Of a stretch of 64,000 nt of DNA, positions 17,193 to 25,170 are shown piece after piece; position 1 is the first letter of the stretch, and each line of letters opens with the position of its first letter. The notes under the pieces are model-generated. The model ran no database searches. It worked only from the letters and a program-made list of their open reading frames with translations, and had not been told where the DNA came from. The translations under genes and the position numbers were made by a program. The DNA comes from Neoroseomonas eburnea (GTDB taxonomy: Bacteria; Pseudomonadota; Alphaproteobacteria; Acetobacterales; Acetobacteraceae): contig NZ_JAAEDL010000007.1 in NCBI RefSeq assembly GCF_018129005.1, positions 62,001 through 126,000 of the forward strand. The letters run 5' to 3'.

Positions 17193-18107
17193 TCAGCCGG
17201 GCGCGGCGCGGCTCGATGTCCTCAGACACAGGATGCGTGGCCGCTCCGGGCCAGCGGCGGCCGGCCTCCCGCGCAGGCGCAGTTCCACCGCCGGCACCGC
17301 GACCACCGGCTGCAGCGTCGGCGCCCGCGCGCCGAGCAGCAGCACCGCGCCGCGACCGGAGGCGCAGAGTCCCGCCATGGCCGGGCCGGGCAGGGGGATC
17401 ACGCCGGGCGCCGGGCCGGGCACGAAGCCCTGGCCGGTCATCGCGGCCATCACGCGCTGGTGATAGATCAGGCCGCGCTCGGGCGTGGCCGAATGGTACT
17501 GCGCCGTCGCCTGCGCCCAGTCGCCGGTGCGCGCGTGCAGGGACTTCAGGAAGCGCACCGCATAGGCCACGTTCGTCGCCGGTTCGAAGCCCGCTTCGAC
17601 ACTGGGGAAGGCGTCCGGATGGTGCAGCAGGTTGATCTGCATGCAGCCGATGTCGACCGAACGCACACCGCGCGCCTGCAGGGCCAGGACCTCGGCCACC
17701 GCCTCGGTACGGGAGGAGGCGTAGCGGCCTTCGCCTGCTGCGTTGTAGGACCAGGGCCAGGGCTGCACGCCGCCACCCGGGGCACGCCGGCCGGTCTCGA
17801 CGCGCGCGATGGCGCCGAGCAGCCCCGGTGGCAGGCCGGACCCCGCCTCGGCCGCGGCGATGGCCCGCGCGCAGGCATCCCAGGGGTCGTTGGAAGGAGG
17901 CGCCGTCACCGTGGCCGGGGCGCTGCGGGCGGCCACTTCGCGCACCGGCCGGGCGCGGGCGGGCGCTGTCGCCGCGGGGCGCGAGGCCTCGGTCCGGCGG
18001 GTGGGGGCATTGGCCTCGGCATGGGCGAGCGGCAGGGTCGCCAGGGGCAGAATCAGGCCGAGCAGCCTCAAGGCGCCAGGTCGTTGCGACGGCATGGCAT
18101 GGCTCAT
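17193..18107 (-). CDS. Lytic transglycosylase, SLT domain
   Basis: 304 residues. A signal peptide (LLGLILPLATLPLAHA) is followed by an Ala/Arg/Pro-rich linker and a compact SLT domain (about 75-230). The probable catalytic Glu104 lies in LLGAIARVETGRR. Supporting segments are PWPWSYNAAGEGRYA, VDIGCMQINLLHHPDAF and NVAYAVRFLKSLHARTGDWAQATAQYHS, characteristic of goose-lysozyme-like transglycosylases. It would cut peptidoglycan in the periplasm, and its position next to the tad genes fits local wall remodelling for the pilus. No strong ribosome site is seen at any of its clustered ATGs. Confidence 0.85.
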   Translation of the reverse strand: MSHAMPSQRPGALRLLGLILPLATLPLAHAEANAPTRRTEASRPAATAPARARPVREVAARSAPATVTAPPSNDPWDACARAIAAAEAGSGLPPGLLGAIARVETGRRAPGGGVQPWPWSYNAAGEGRYASSRTEAVAEVLALQARGVRSVDIGCMQINLLHHPDAFPSVEAGFEPATNVAYAVRFLKSLHARTGDWAQATAQYHSATPERGLIYHQRVMAAMTGQGFVPGPAPGVIPLPGPAMAGLCASGRGAVLLLGARAPTLQPVVAVPAVELRLRGRPAAAGPERPRILCLRTSSRAAPG

Positions 18108-18343
18108 GGACTGCCAGCGCGTGCCGGGTCAAGCACGCAGGGGTTGAAGATCGTCGCGGCCGTCTCAGAAGTGATCGATCTGCCGCGCGGCGTGGACCGC
18201 CTGCGGCGCGATCGCGAGCGGGCTGCCGCGTGGCAGCCCCCGTGCGGCGCCGGCGGTCGCACGGGTCACCGCCGCTCCACCGGATGGACAAGCACGCACG
18301 GGATTGCGAGGCTCGGCGCCAACCACGTCCCGGAGGAATGACC

Positions 18344-19327
18344 ATGTCCGAGCTGATTCGCAGCGCCGTGCCGCGCCGCGCCCTGATCGCCGCGCCGCTG
18401 CTCGCGCCGGCCATCGTCCGGGCGCAGGGCGCCTGGAAGCCGTCCCGGCCCGTCACGGTGATCGTGCCCTTCGCGGCCGGGTCGGGCACCGACACGGTGT
18501 CCCGGCTGCTCGCCTCCCTGCTCGAGCAGGAATGGGGCATCCAGGCGGTGGTCGAGAACAAGCCCGGCGCCAACGGCGCGATCGCCGCCGTCGCCGCCGC
18601 GCGCGCCGCGCCCGACGGCCACACCATCATGGTCACCACCAACAGCCCGCATGGCGCGACGCCGGCGCTGATGAAGCGGCCGACCTACGACGCGGTGGCG
18701 GATTTCTCGCCGCTCTGCCGCATGGGCACCTACATCTTCGTCTTCGCCGTGAACGAGCAGGTGCCGGCGCGGACGATGCAGGAGTTCCTGGCCCTGGCGA
18801 AGGCACAGCCCGGGCGCCTGACCTGCGCCTCGGGCAACACCACGGGCGTCGTCGGCGCGGCGATGCTGAACCGCATCGGCGGGGTGGACGTGACCCACGT
18901 GCCCTACCGTTCCTCGCCGCCGGCGATGACGGACGTGATCGCGGGGCGGGTGACCTCCATGTTCGCCGACGTCGCGGCCTCCCGCGCCTTCCTCAACGAG
19001 GGCAAGATGCGGCCGCTCGGCATCACCTCTGCCCGGCGCACGCCGCTCTTCCCCGACTGGCCGGCGCTCTCCGAGGTCGGCCTGCCGGGTTTCGAGCTGC
19101 TCTCCTTCATGGGTGCGGTCGGGCCGGCGCGCATGCCGGAGGAGATGGTCGCCGGCTGGAACGCGGCCATCCGCAAGGTCTGGGACCGCGACGAGACGGC
19201 GCGGCGGCTGGGCGAGTTCGGCATCGAGCGCGTCACCTCCACCCCGGCCGAATTCGGCACCTTCATCCGCCAGCAGATCGCCTTCTGGGGCGAGCAGGCG
19301 CGCGCCGCGGGCATCGAGCCGGAATGA
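18344..19327 (+). CDS. Tripartite tricarboxylate transporter substrate-binding protein (TctC/Bug family)
   Basis: 327 residues. The ATG at 18344 has GGAGGA six bases upstream; a second ATG six bases earlier overlaps that site. A signal peptide carries RRALIAAPLLAPAIVRAQG with an Arg pair, so export could be by Sec or Tat. Bug marks: VIVPFAAGSGTDTVSRLL, VVENKPGANGAIA, CASGNTTGVVGAAMLNRI and HVPYRSSPPAMTDVIAGRV. It differs clearly from the TctC at 1071-2024. No transporter genes adjoin it, which is usual for the many orphan Bug proteins of this group. Confidence 0.92.
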   Translation: MSELIRSAVPRRALIAAPLLAPAIVRAQGAWKPSRPVTVIVPFAAGSGTDTVSRLLASLLEQEWGIQAVVENKPGANGAIAAVAAARAAPDGHTIMVTTNSPHGATPALMKRPTYDAVADFSPLCRMGTYIFVFAVNEQVPARTMQEFLALAKAQPGRLTCASGNTTGVVGAAMLNRIGGVDVTHVPYRSSPPAMTDVIAGRVTSMFADVAASRAFLNEGKMRPLGITSARRTPLFPDWPALSEVGLPGFELLSFMGAVGPARMPEEMVAGWNAAIRKVWDRDETARRLGEFGIERVTSTPAEFGTFIRQQIAFWGEQARAAGIEPE

Positions 19328-19521
19328 TGGCGAGCGGCAGTCCCGCGCCGGTGCGGGGCTGCCTTCGCATCCCTGCCTGTTGCGCAGGCACAAGACGGTC
19401 CATGCGCATGCATCATGCCGGCGATCCGGCCATTGCCCTTGTCGTTGCGGTCCTGTGACCCCAAAAATCAGATCGCGCGCAGAAAGGGGAGGCCGCGCGC
19501 GATGTCCGAAAGGGGACCCAG

Positions 19522-19872
19522 ATGACCACTTCCAAGCGCACGCAGACCGCAGCCCTGGCCCGCGCCCTGGCCGAGATGGCCGAAGGCGGCCTTGCCGAGC
19601 GCATCCGTCTCGAGCAGGCGGCCCGGGTGATCGTGATGGCGCGCCGCGCCGCCGAACTCGCCGCTGCCGGCGGCCTTCGCCTGCCGCCGGTGTCCGATCC
19701 CTCCGTCCAGGCGGTGACCGAGATTGCCCGCCATTGGGATGCGACCGCGGTGACCGCCGTCGAATACGCCGAGACGCTGCCGGAGTCCGCTCTCGACCGC
19801 CTTCTGCGCGCGGCCCCGGCCTGGGCCGCGGCCTTCGCCGGTTCGACCGCGCCGCACCGCCTGGCGGCCTGA
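19522..19872 (+). CDS. Small alanine-rich helical protein, unknown function
   Basis: 116 residues, mostly predicted amphipathic helix, rich in Ala, Arg and Glu (ALARALAEMAEGGLAERIRLEQ; ARVIVMARRAAELAA). There is no signal peptide or membrane segment and I recognise no family. GGGGA precedes the ATG by six bases, and the codon pattern matches its neighbours, so it is probably real. The AT-richer stretch at 19457-19475 upstream could be its promoter. Confidence 0.6.
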   Translation: MTTSKRTQTAALARALAEMAEGGLAERIRLEQAARVIVMARRAAELAAAGGLRLPPVSDPSVQAVTEIARHWDATAVTAVEYAETLPESALDRLLRAAPAWAAAFAGSTAPHRLAA

Positions 19873-20230
19873 GCGACCGATTGGGAAGGCGCCGGACGGC
19901 GCATTCCCGGGTCGGCCTGCGAAGGCGACCCCGGCCGGCCACTCACGGCCGATGTCCTTTTTGGGCGGCCGGATGCGGGCCGGAGCCAACATTCGCGGAT
20001 GCTCGCCGATTCCGGCCTGTCCTTCGGCTGACCTGATGTCGGGGCGATGGTCCTGCGCGCGGCCGCCCCGCCAGCGCCGCGCACCTCGCCGCTGAATCTG
20101 GCCGATGACACCATCAGCCTCGCTCGTCGGCATGACCCGCCTGACATGACGGCCCGGCGCCGGGGCGCCGGGTGTTCGCGCCCGCCATCCGGGCTATATC
20201 CACCCTGCATCGACAGCACGGGGTAGGCAG
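19873..20230. other. Gene-free stretch holding a dispersed repeat
   Basis: About 360 bases without a gene. The part 20012-20115, read on the minus strand, matches the element at 57115-57225 (see that repeat entry). A TATAT-containing patch at about 20190-20200 just before the SDR gene may hold its promoter. I see nothing else. Confidence 0.6.
20012..20115 (-). repeat. Dispersed intergenic repeat, type 2, copy 1
   Basis: Read on the minus strand it shares long blocks with 57115-57225: a GATG...CATCGGC start, TTCAGCGG, GCTGGCGGGGCGGCCGCGCGC (partly shown) and GTCAGCCGAA. A further copy lies at 37174-37351. It lies in an intergenic region and has no coding frame in common with the other copies. 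Confidence 0.6.
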
Positions 20231-21010
20231 ATGGCGACGAGCGGCGCGAGCCGAGGCAGGGCCTCCAACGGACCGCGTCGTGTGCTGCTGCTGACGGGCG
20301 CGTCCCGCGGCATCGGCCACGCGACGGTGAAGCGATTCTCGGCCGCGGGTTGGCGCGTCATCACCGTCTCCCGCCATCCCTTCCCGGAGCAATGCCCCTG
20401 GGAAATGGGGCCCGAGGACCATATCCAGCTCGACCTCACGGACCCCGCAGCGACCGAGGAGGCGGTGGCGGAGATCGCCGCGCGCCTGGAGCCCGACGAA
20501 GGCCGGCTGGACGCGCTGGTGAACAACGCGGCGATTTCGCCGAAGGGGCCGGACGGGTCGCGGCTGGGTTCGCTCGAGATGGATCTCGAGGGCTGGCTGA
20601 AGGTCTTCCGTGTCAATTTCTTCGCGCCGGTGTTGCTGGCGCGCGGCTTGGTCGGGCAGTTGCAGAAGGCGAAGGGGTCGGTGGTGAACGTCACCTCGAT
20701 CGCCGGCAGCCGCGTGCATCCCTTCGCGGGGGTCGCCTATTCGACCTCGAAGGCCGCGCTGGCGGGGCTGACGCGGGAGATGGCGAGCGACTTCGCGCCG
20801 CTCGGCATCCGGGTGAACGCGATCAGCCCCGGGGAGATCGATACCTCGATCCTCTCGCCGGGCACCGAGAAGATCGTACGGGAGCAGATCCCGATGCGTC
20901 GCCTCGGCCGGCCGGAGGAAGTGGCGCAGGCGATCTACTTCCTCTGCACCGAGGCGTCGTCCTACGTGAACGGCGCCGAGCTCCACATCAACGGCGGGCA
21001 GCACGTTTAG
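20231..21010 (+). CDS. SDR-family NAD(P)-dependent oxidoreductase
   Basis: 259-residue classical short-chain dehydrogenase. The Rossmann motif TGASRGIG is at 22-29, the NNAA motif at 98-101, and the catalytic Ser156, Tyr170 and Lys174 (YSTSK) are all in place, followed by VNAISPGEIDT. It ends SSYVNGAELHINGGQHV, the usual SDR C-terminus. The substrate cannot be told from sequence and the neighbours do not help. The stop is followed directly by the tandem repeat at 21014. Confidence 0.92.
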   Translation: MATSGASRGRASNGPRRVLLLTGASRGIGHATVKRFSAAGWRVITVSRHPFPEQCPWEMGPEDHIQLDLTDPAATEEAVAEIAARLEPDEGRLDALVNNAAISPKGPDGSRLGSLEMDLEGWLKVFRVNFFAPVLLARGLVGQLQKAKGSVVNVTSIAGSRVHPFAGVAYSTSKAALAGLTREMASDFAPLGIRVNAISPGEIDTSILSPGTEKIVREQIPMRRLGRPEEVAQAIYFLCTEASSYVNGAELHINGGQHV

Positions 21011-21013
21011 AAT

Positions 21014-21274
21014 GCCCTCAGACGGCGGGCGCGGCCCATCCGGGCCGCTTGCCTTCGCGCATCCCGGGCGCGCCGATGGCGGCTGAAGCTCGCGCGCGGT
21101 CGCGCCGTGCGCTCCCGGATCGTGCTGCGCACGATCCGAGGTTTTCGCGCCCTCAGACGGCGGGCGCGGCCCATCCGGGCCGCTTGCCTTCGCGCATCCC
21201 GGGCGCGCCGATGGCGGCTGACGGTCGCGCGCGGTCGCGCCGTGCGCTCCCGGATCGTGCTGCGCACGATCCGC
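21014..21274. repeat. Tandem pair of a 135-base structured repeat (type 1, copies 1 and 2)
   Basis: Two nearly identical units start at 21014 and 21149 (period 135, about 125 matched bases). Each begins GCCCTCAGACGGC, carries a hairpin with arms GCGGCCC and GGGCCGC, and ends in a perfect 10-bp hairpin (arms CGGATCGTGC and GCACGATCCG, loop TGC) at 21116-21138 and 21251-21273. Related single copies lie at 23104-23230, 51809-51934 and 56992-57089. It fills the gap between the SDR and ABC genes. Confidence 0.85.
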
Positions 21275-21304
21275 GGGCTTCGCTGCGCGTCGGGATGACC
21301 GCCC

Positions 21305-23059
21305 GTGTCGGGTAGCGGCCGGGGGCGTGGCGTTGCATCGCTGCGGCTGCTGCTGCCGTTCCTGCGGCCCTACCTGCCGCGTGCGCTCGGCGCCGCGGTG
21401 GCGCTGCTCGCCGCAGCCGGGCTGACGCTCGCGGTCGGGCAGGGGCTGCGGCATATCATCGACGACGGCTTCCGCGGTGGTGGCGAGGCGCTCAATCGGG
21501 CGGCCATCGTCATGGCCGGCATCGTCGCCGCGCTCGGGGTCGCAACCTCCTTCCGCTACTACCTGGTCACCTGGCTCGGGGAACGCGTCGCGGCCGATCT
21601 GCGACGCGCGGTCTTCGACCACCTGACGCGGCTCGACGCCCGCTTCTACGAAACCGCGCGCACCGGCGACCTGATGTCGCGGCTGACCGCCGATGTCGCG
21701 TTGCTGCAGTCGCTCATCGGCTCGGCCATCTCCATGGGGCTGCGCAATGCGCTGACCGGCATCGGCGCCTTCGCCATGCTGGTGCTGACCAGCGCGAAGC
21801 TCGCCGGGCTGATGGCGGTGGTGGTGCCGGTGGTGCTGGTGCCGATGATCGCCTTCGGGCGGCGGGAGCGGCGCCTCTCGCGCGCCGCGCAGGAACGCGT
21901 GGCGGACCTTGCCGCGACCGCCGAGGAAGCCATCAACGGCATGCGCACCGTCCAGGCCTTCACCCACGAGGCCGCGGAACGCGCGCGCTACGGTGCCGAA
22001 TCCGAACGCTCCGTGCAGGCCGCGCTGCGCCGCGTGCTGACGCGCACGCTGCTGATCCTGACCGTCATCCTGCTGGGCTTCGGCGCCATCACCTTCGCCC
22101 TCTGGGTCGGCGGGCAGGACGTGATCGCGGGGCGGATGAGCGGCGGCGACCTCACCGCCTTCGTCTTCTACGCCGTGCTGCTGGCGAGTGCCGGCGCCAC
22201 GGTCAGCGAACTGTGGGGCGAGATCCAGCGCGCCGCCGCGGCCGCCGACCGGCTGGCGGAGGTGCTGGCCGAGCGGCCTGCCATCGCGGCGCCAGCCTCG
22301 CCCGTGCCGCTGCCTGTGCCGCAGGGGCGCGTCGCCTTCCGCGACGTGACCTTCCGCTACCCATCGCGGCCCGAGGCGAAGGCGCTCGACGCCTTCAGCC
22401 TGGAGGTCGCGCCGGGAGAGACGGTGGCGCTGGTCGGGCCGTCCGGCGCGGGCAAGACCACCGTGCTCGCGCTGCTGCTGCGCTTCTACGACCCGCAGCA
22501 GGGCGCGATCCTGCTCGATGGTGTTGATATCGCGCGCGCCGCGCCGGAGGAGGTCCGGCGCCGCATCGGCCTGGTGCCGCAGGACCCGTCGATCTTCAGC
22601 GCCTCGGTCGCCGACAACATCCGCTACGGACGGCCGGACGCCTCGGATGCCGAGGTGCGCGCGGCGGCCGAAGCCGCCTCCGCCGACGGTTTCATCGAGG
22701 CGCTGCCGGAGGGATACGCCACGCATCTCGGCGCGCGCGGCGTGACGCTCTCCGGCGGCCAGCGGCAGCGCATCGCCATCGCGCGGGCGATCCTGCGCGA
22801 CCCGCCCGTGCTGCTGTTGGATGAGGCGACCAGCGCGCTCGATGCCGAGAGCGAGCATGCGGTGCAGCAGGCCCTGGCGCGGCTGTCGAAGGGACGCACG
22901 ACGATCGTGGTGGCGCACCGCCTGGCGACCGTGCGCGAAGCCGACCGCATCGTGGTGATGGAGGCCGGGTGCATCGTCGCGACCGGCACGCATGAGGCAC
23001 TGCTGGCGGAGGGCGGGCTCTATGCGCGGCTGGCGGCGCTGCAGTTCACCGACGCCTGA
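21305..23059 (+). CDS. ABC exporter, fused permease-ATPase (MsbA-like)
   Basis: 584 residues, a half-transporter that would work as a dimer. The membrane domain (about 15-310, six helices) is followed by the ATPase: Walker A GPSGAGKTT (about 379-387), Q-loop VPQDPSIFSASV, signature LSGGQRQR (about 482) and Walker B LLLDEATSALD, then the H-loop His in VVAHRL. It resembles MsbA-type lipid or multidrug exporters; the cargo is unknown. The start is a GTG at 21305 right after the tandem repeat, with no strong ribosome site, so the start is uncertain by a few codons. Confidence 0.9.
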   Translation: MSGSGRGRGVASLRLLLPFLRPYLPRALGAAVALLAAAGLTLAVGQGLRHIIDDGFRGGGEALNRAAIVMAGIVAALGVATSFRYYLVTWLGERVAADLRRAVFDHLTRLDARFYETARTGDLMSRLTADVALLQSLIGSAISMGLRNALTGIGAFAMLVLTSAKLAGLMAVVVPVVLVPMIAFGRRERRLSRAAQERVADLAATAEEAINGMRTVQAFTHEAAERARYGAESERSVQAALRRVLTRTLLILTVILLGFGAITFALWVGGQDVIAGRMSGGDLTAFVFYAVLLASAGATVSELWGEIQRAAAAADRLAEVLAERPAIAAPASPVPLPVPQGRVAFRDVTFRYPSRPEAKALDAFSLEVAPGETVALVGPSGAGKTTVLALLLRFYDPQQGAILLDGVDIARAAPEEVRRRIGLVPQDPSIFSASVADNIRYGRPDASDAEVRAAAEAASADGFIEALPEGYATHLGARGVTLSGGQRQRIAIARAILRDPPVLLLDEATSALDAESEHAVQQALARLSKGRTTIVVAHRLATVREADRIVVMEAGCIVATGTHEALLAEGGLYARLAALQFTDA

Positions 23060-23091
23060 TACCAACGGCCGCTATGCGCGACCGCTGGTAT
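23059..23091. repeat. Hairpin shared with 56947-56979
   Basis: Arms ATACCAACGG and CCGCTGGTAT pair with one mismatch across a 13-base loop, starting within the stop codon of the ABC exporter. The same hairpin with small changes precedes the type 1 repeat at 56992. Both therefore stand at the head of a larger shared block. Confidence 0.6.
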
Positions 23092-23103
23092 CGGCCGTTT
23101 CGT

Positions 23104-23230
23104 GCCCTCAGGCACCCGGCGCAAACCTCCGGTTTGCTTGGCTTCGCCGGACGACCGGCGGGCCGCATTCCGGGTGCCCGTCGCGGCCTCGGCACGAGGC
23201 AGGAACTCGTGCGGCTGGTGCGAACCAGCC
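23104..23230. repeat. Structured intergenic repeat, type 1, copy 3 (cloverleaf-like)
   Basis: Starts GCCCTCAGGC like the other copies. It can fold into a branched form: an outer 9-bp stem (23111-23119 with 23170-23178) encloses a 7-bp hairpin (23121-23127 with 23131-23137) and a 6-bp hairpin (23145-23150 with 23155-23160). Further hairpins follow at about 23190-23213 and 23214-23230. It lies between the convergent ABC exporter and GNAT genes. Confidence 0.75.
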
Positions 23231-23240
23231 CGCCGCGAGG

Positions 23241-23720
23241 CTACCGGCTTCGCCTGTCGCCAAGCTTCTTCCGCATGAAGACGGTCGTGCCGCCCATGAA
23301 CGGCTCTCGGGCGGTGATGACGTAGCCGGTCCTCTCGTAGAGGGCGACATTGTCCTTGAAGTCCGCATTGGTGAGCAGGCGCAGCTCGCCGCGCCCGGCC
23401 TCGCGCGCCAGATGTTCGGCACGCGCCAGCAGGCGTCGGCCGAGGCCCTTGCCCTGTTCCTCCGGCCGCACGGCGATGTTCTCGATCCAGAGGTGGTCCG
23501 CGCGCAGCATCGTCTCGATCAGGCCGAGGATGCGCGGGCCGCCTTGCAGCAGGTCGAAGCGATGCTCGCGCAGCGCCCGGGCGTAGTCGGCGACCATCGG
23601 GCGGGGCTCGCGGCCGATGACGGGGACCCATCGCGCATAGGCGGCGCGCACGATGTCACGGATCTCGCCGGCATCGGCCGGCGCGGCGAGACGGAATTCC
23701 ATCGGAAGGTCCTGTGTCAT
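23241..23720 (-). CDS. GNAT-family N-acetyltransferase
   Basis: 159 residues of a single GNAT fold. The acetyl-CoA binding motif is VRPEEQGKGLGRRLLARAEHLA (QGKGLG core, about 88-93), followed by LRLLTNADFKDNVALYERTGYV, the usual FY/YE-x-x-GF tail. An alternative ATG lies six codons in (23702). The substrate is unknown. A strong terminator ends only about 25 bases before the start codon, so expression probably depends on read-through (see the attenuator entry). Confidence 0.9.
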   Translation of the reverse strand: MTQDLPMEFRLAAPADAGEIRDIVRAAYARWVPVIGREPRPMVADYARALREHRFDLLQGGPRILGLIETMLRADHLWIENIAVRPEEQGKGLGRRLLARAEHLAREAGRGELRLLTNADFKDNVALYERTGYVITAREPFMGGTTVFMRKKLGDRRSR

Positions 23721-23744
23721 CGGAGGTTCCTGCGGACTGGACGC

Positions 23745-23776
23745 AAAAAAAACCCGCCGACCGTATGGTGGGCGGG
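23745..23776 (-). terminator. Strong terminator in the 5' leader of the GNAT gene (attenuator candidate)
   Basis: On the minus strand a GC-rich hairpin (CCCGCC with GGCGGG around an 11- to 12-base loop) is followed directly by eight T. It is the best intrinsic terminator in the window. It ends 24 bases before the GNAT ATG at 23720, leaving no room for a promoter between them, and lies about 205 bases after the stop of the upstream hydrolase gene. It could act as that gene's terminator, as an attenuator of GNAT, or both. Confidence 0.8.
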
Positions 23777-23808
23777 GTGCCGGAGAACCGGGAGGGAAAT
23801 CGGGAGGG

Positions 23809-23865
23809 CTAGCCTCCGCGTGCTCCTCGCGGCTTCGGATTCGACGCGCGGCCCCGCACCGTCAT
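23809..23865 (-). CDS. Possible 18-residue leader peptide ahead of the GNAT attenuator
   Basis: ATG at 23865 to TAG at 23811-23809 encodes MTVRGRASNPKPRGARGG. It ends 32 bases before the terminator hairpin, the spacing expected of a leader peptide whose translation sets the fold. It is rich in Arg and Gly and uses the codons CGA, GGA and GCA, rare in this GC-rich DNA. No clear ribosome site is seen. It may be chance; the case rests on its position. Confidence 0.3.
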   Translation of the reverse strand: MTVRGRASNPKPRGARGG

Positions 23866-23981
23866 GCAACGGCGACGTCGCTGGGCCGGGGCCGGGTGGC
23901 GCGGGAGCATGCGCGCATGTTCGGGACGATGGGCGCGGCCGTCAATCCGTCCGCGCCCCGCGGCGGGTGTCGCCCTTTGCG

Positions 23982-24785
23982 TCACACGCCTGCGAGGAAG
24001 GCGAGCACCGCTTCGTTGAACGCCGGCGGATTGTCCGCCTGCACGCTGTGGGCCGCCTTCGGGATGGTCACGCGCGTCGCGCGCGGGATGGTGCCCTCCA
24101 GCGCATCCAGGATGCGCCCGAACTGCGGCTGGGACTGGTCGCCGCCGATCAGCAGGGTCGGCGTGCGGATCGCCATCGCCTCCGCCTTCGCATAGGGCTT
24201 GCGCTGCTCGTTGATCTGGCCGAGCAGCGTGGTGGCATTGTCGCGGTTCACGGTCTTGCGCGCCTCGGAGCGCTTCTGCCAGGCGCCGGGGCCGCCGGTG
24301 TGCTCGGCAACGACGGTGAGGCCTTCCTCGACCTTGCCCTCGGCGATCAGCGCGGCGGCCTTGCCGAAGGCCGAGGCCTGCTTGCCCGCTGGCGGCGCGC
24401 CGCCGAGGCTGGCATCCAGCTCGCCACCCGGTTCGACCAGCACCAGTGCGGCGAGCAGATCGGGATGGTGCTGCGCGACGCGGAAGGCGATGTGCCCGCC
24501 GCGCGAATGGCCGACCAGCCGGACCTTGCCGGCGCCGAGCGCCTTGATGAAGCCGGCGACGTCGGCGGTATGGCGGGCGATGGTGAAGTCGCCGCCGTCC
24601 TCCCACCTGCCGGGCCAGCAATGGCGCATGCTGAGTGCCATGGCATGGTAGCGGTCCCCGAAGGGCACCATCTGCGCCGACCAGGACCGCTGGTCGCCGA
24701 GGGTGCCGTGGATCATCACCACCGGCGGGCCGGAGCCGGCCTCGGCGTAGGAGAGCGGGTAGCCGTCGACGCTCAGGCTGGGCAT
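23982..24785 (-). CDS. Alpha/beta hydrolase
   Basis: 267 residues from the ATG at 24785, with GGAGGA six bases upstream. The fold is plain: VVMIHGTLGDQRSW (oxyanion region, 22-35), nucleophile elbow VGHSRGGHIAF with Ser94, TPTLLIGGDQSQPQF (the usual acid-residue strand) and a late His in IPKAAHSVQADNPPAFN. It is probably a cytoplasmic esterase or related hydrolase; the substrate is not predictable. Confidence 0.92.
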   Translation of the reverse strand: MPSLSVDGYPLSYAEAGSGPPVVMIHGTLGDQRSWSAQMVPFGDRYHAMALSMRHCWPGRWEDGGDFTIARHTADVAGFIKALGAGKVRLVGHSRGGHIAFRVAQHHPDLLAALVLVEPGGELDASLGGAPPAGKQASAFGKAAALIAEGKVEEGLTVVAEHTGGPGAWQKRSEARKTVNRDNATTLLGQINEQRKPYAKAEAMAIRTPTLLIGGDQSQPQFGRILDALEGTIPRATRVTIPKAAHSVQADNPPAFNEAVLAFLAGV

Positions 24786-25170
24786 GCGGATTCCTCCACG
24801 GGGGACGGGTTTCTTGCCTCCATGGAGACACGGTGCGTGGCGCGCGTGAAGGCCGCCGGCCGCCGCCCACGGCCTACGCTGCCGTCCAGCCTTGCACCTC
24901 GGCCACCATCGGTATGCCTCCGCCGCGAGATGGGAGGCGAGGCTGCCGGCGCCGCCATGAAGCATCCTCGGCAGGACGTCAATGCGACGGCTCCGGCGTC
25001 ATGTCGACCTGTCTGCCCCGGGGCAGCGCAGCATTGGAGCGCACGGCCGCGACCGCTCGGCACGGTCCGGGATCGGACCCTCATGCATAGCGGTGTGGCG
25101 GTGCCACCCGCCACGCCGGCCCGGTGCCGGACCCGGAGACGCGCCGCGCGGCGCGTTTCCAAGCGGGCTC
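24786..25170. other. Gene-free stretch between pdxJ and the hydrolase
   Basis: About 385 bases with no credible gene. It should hold the promoter of the minus-strand hydrolase gene near 24790-24850, but no clear -35/-10 pair is visible. The pdxJ-proximal end carries the hairpin at 25135-25160. Confidence 0.55.
25135..25160 (-). terminator. Hairpin after pdxJ, possible terminator
   Basis: A 13-bp stem (GGAGACGCGCCGC against GCGGCGCGTTTCC, one G-T pair) with no unpaired loop bases, 10 bases past the pdxJ stop. No T-run follows on the minus strand, so it is likely a Rho-assisted stop or an mRNA-end stabiliser. Confidence 0.45.

Noticed and set aside
20114-23065. Long minus-strand frame over the SDR and ABC exporter
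   Set aside because: It spans two genes with full motif sets plus a non-coding tandem repeat; its translation of the repeat is duplicated junk.
23104-23230. tRNA or tmRNA gene because of the cloverleaf-like fold
   Set aside because: Arm lengths and loops do not fit a tRNA, no conserved T-loop is present, and related copies vary freely in the arms.
23820-23860. tRNA-like T-loop (GTCGAATCC) on the minus strand before the GNAT gene
   Set aside because: No acceptor stem, anticodon arm or CCA-compatible end can be drawn around it; it falls in the proposed leader ORF.
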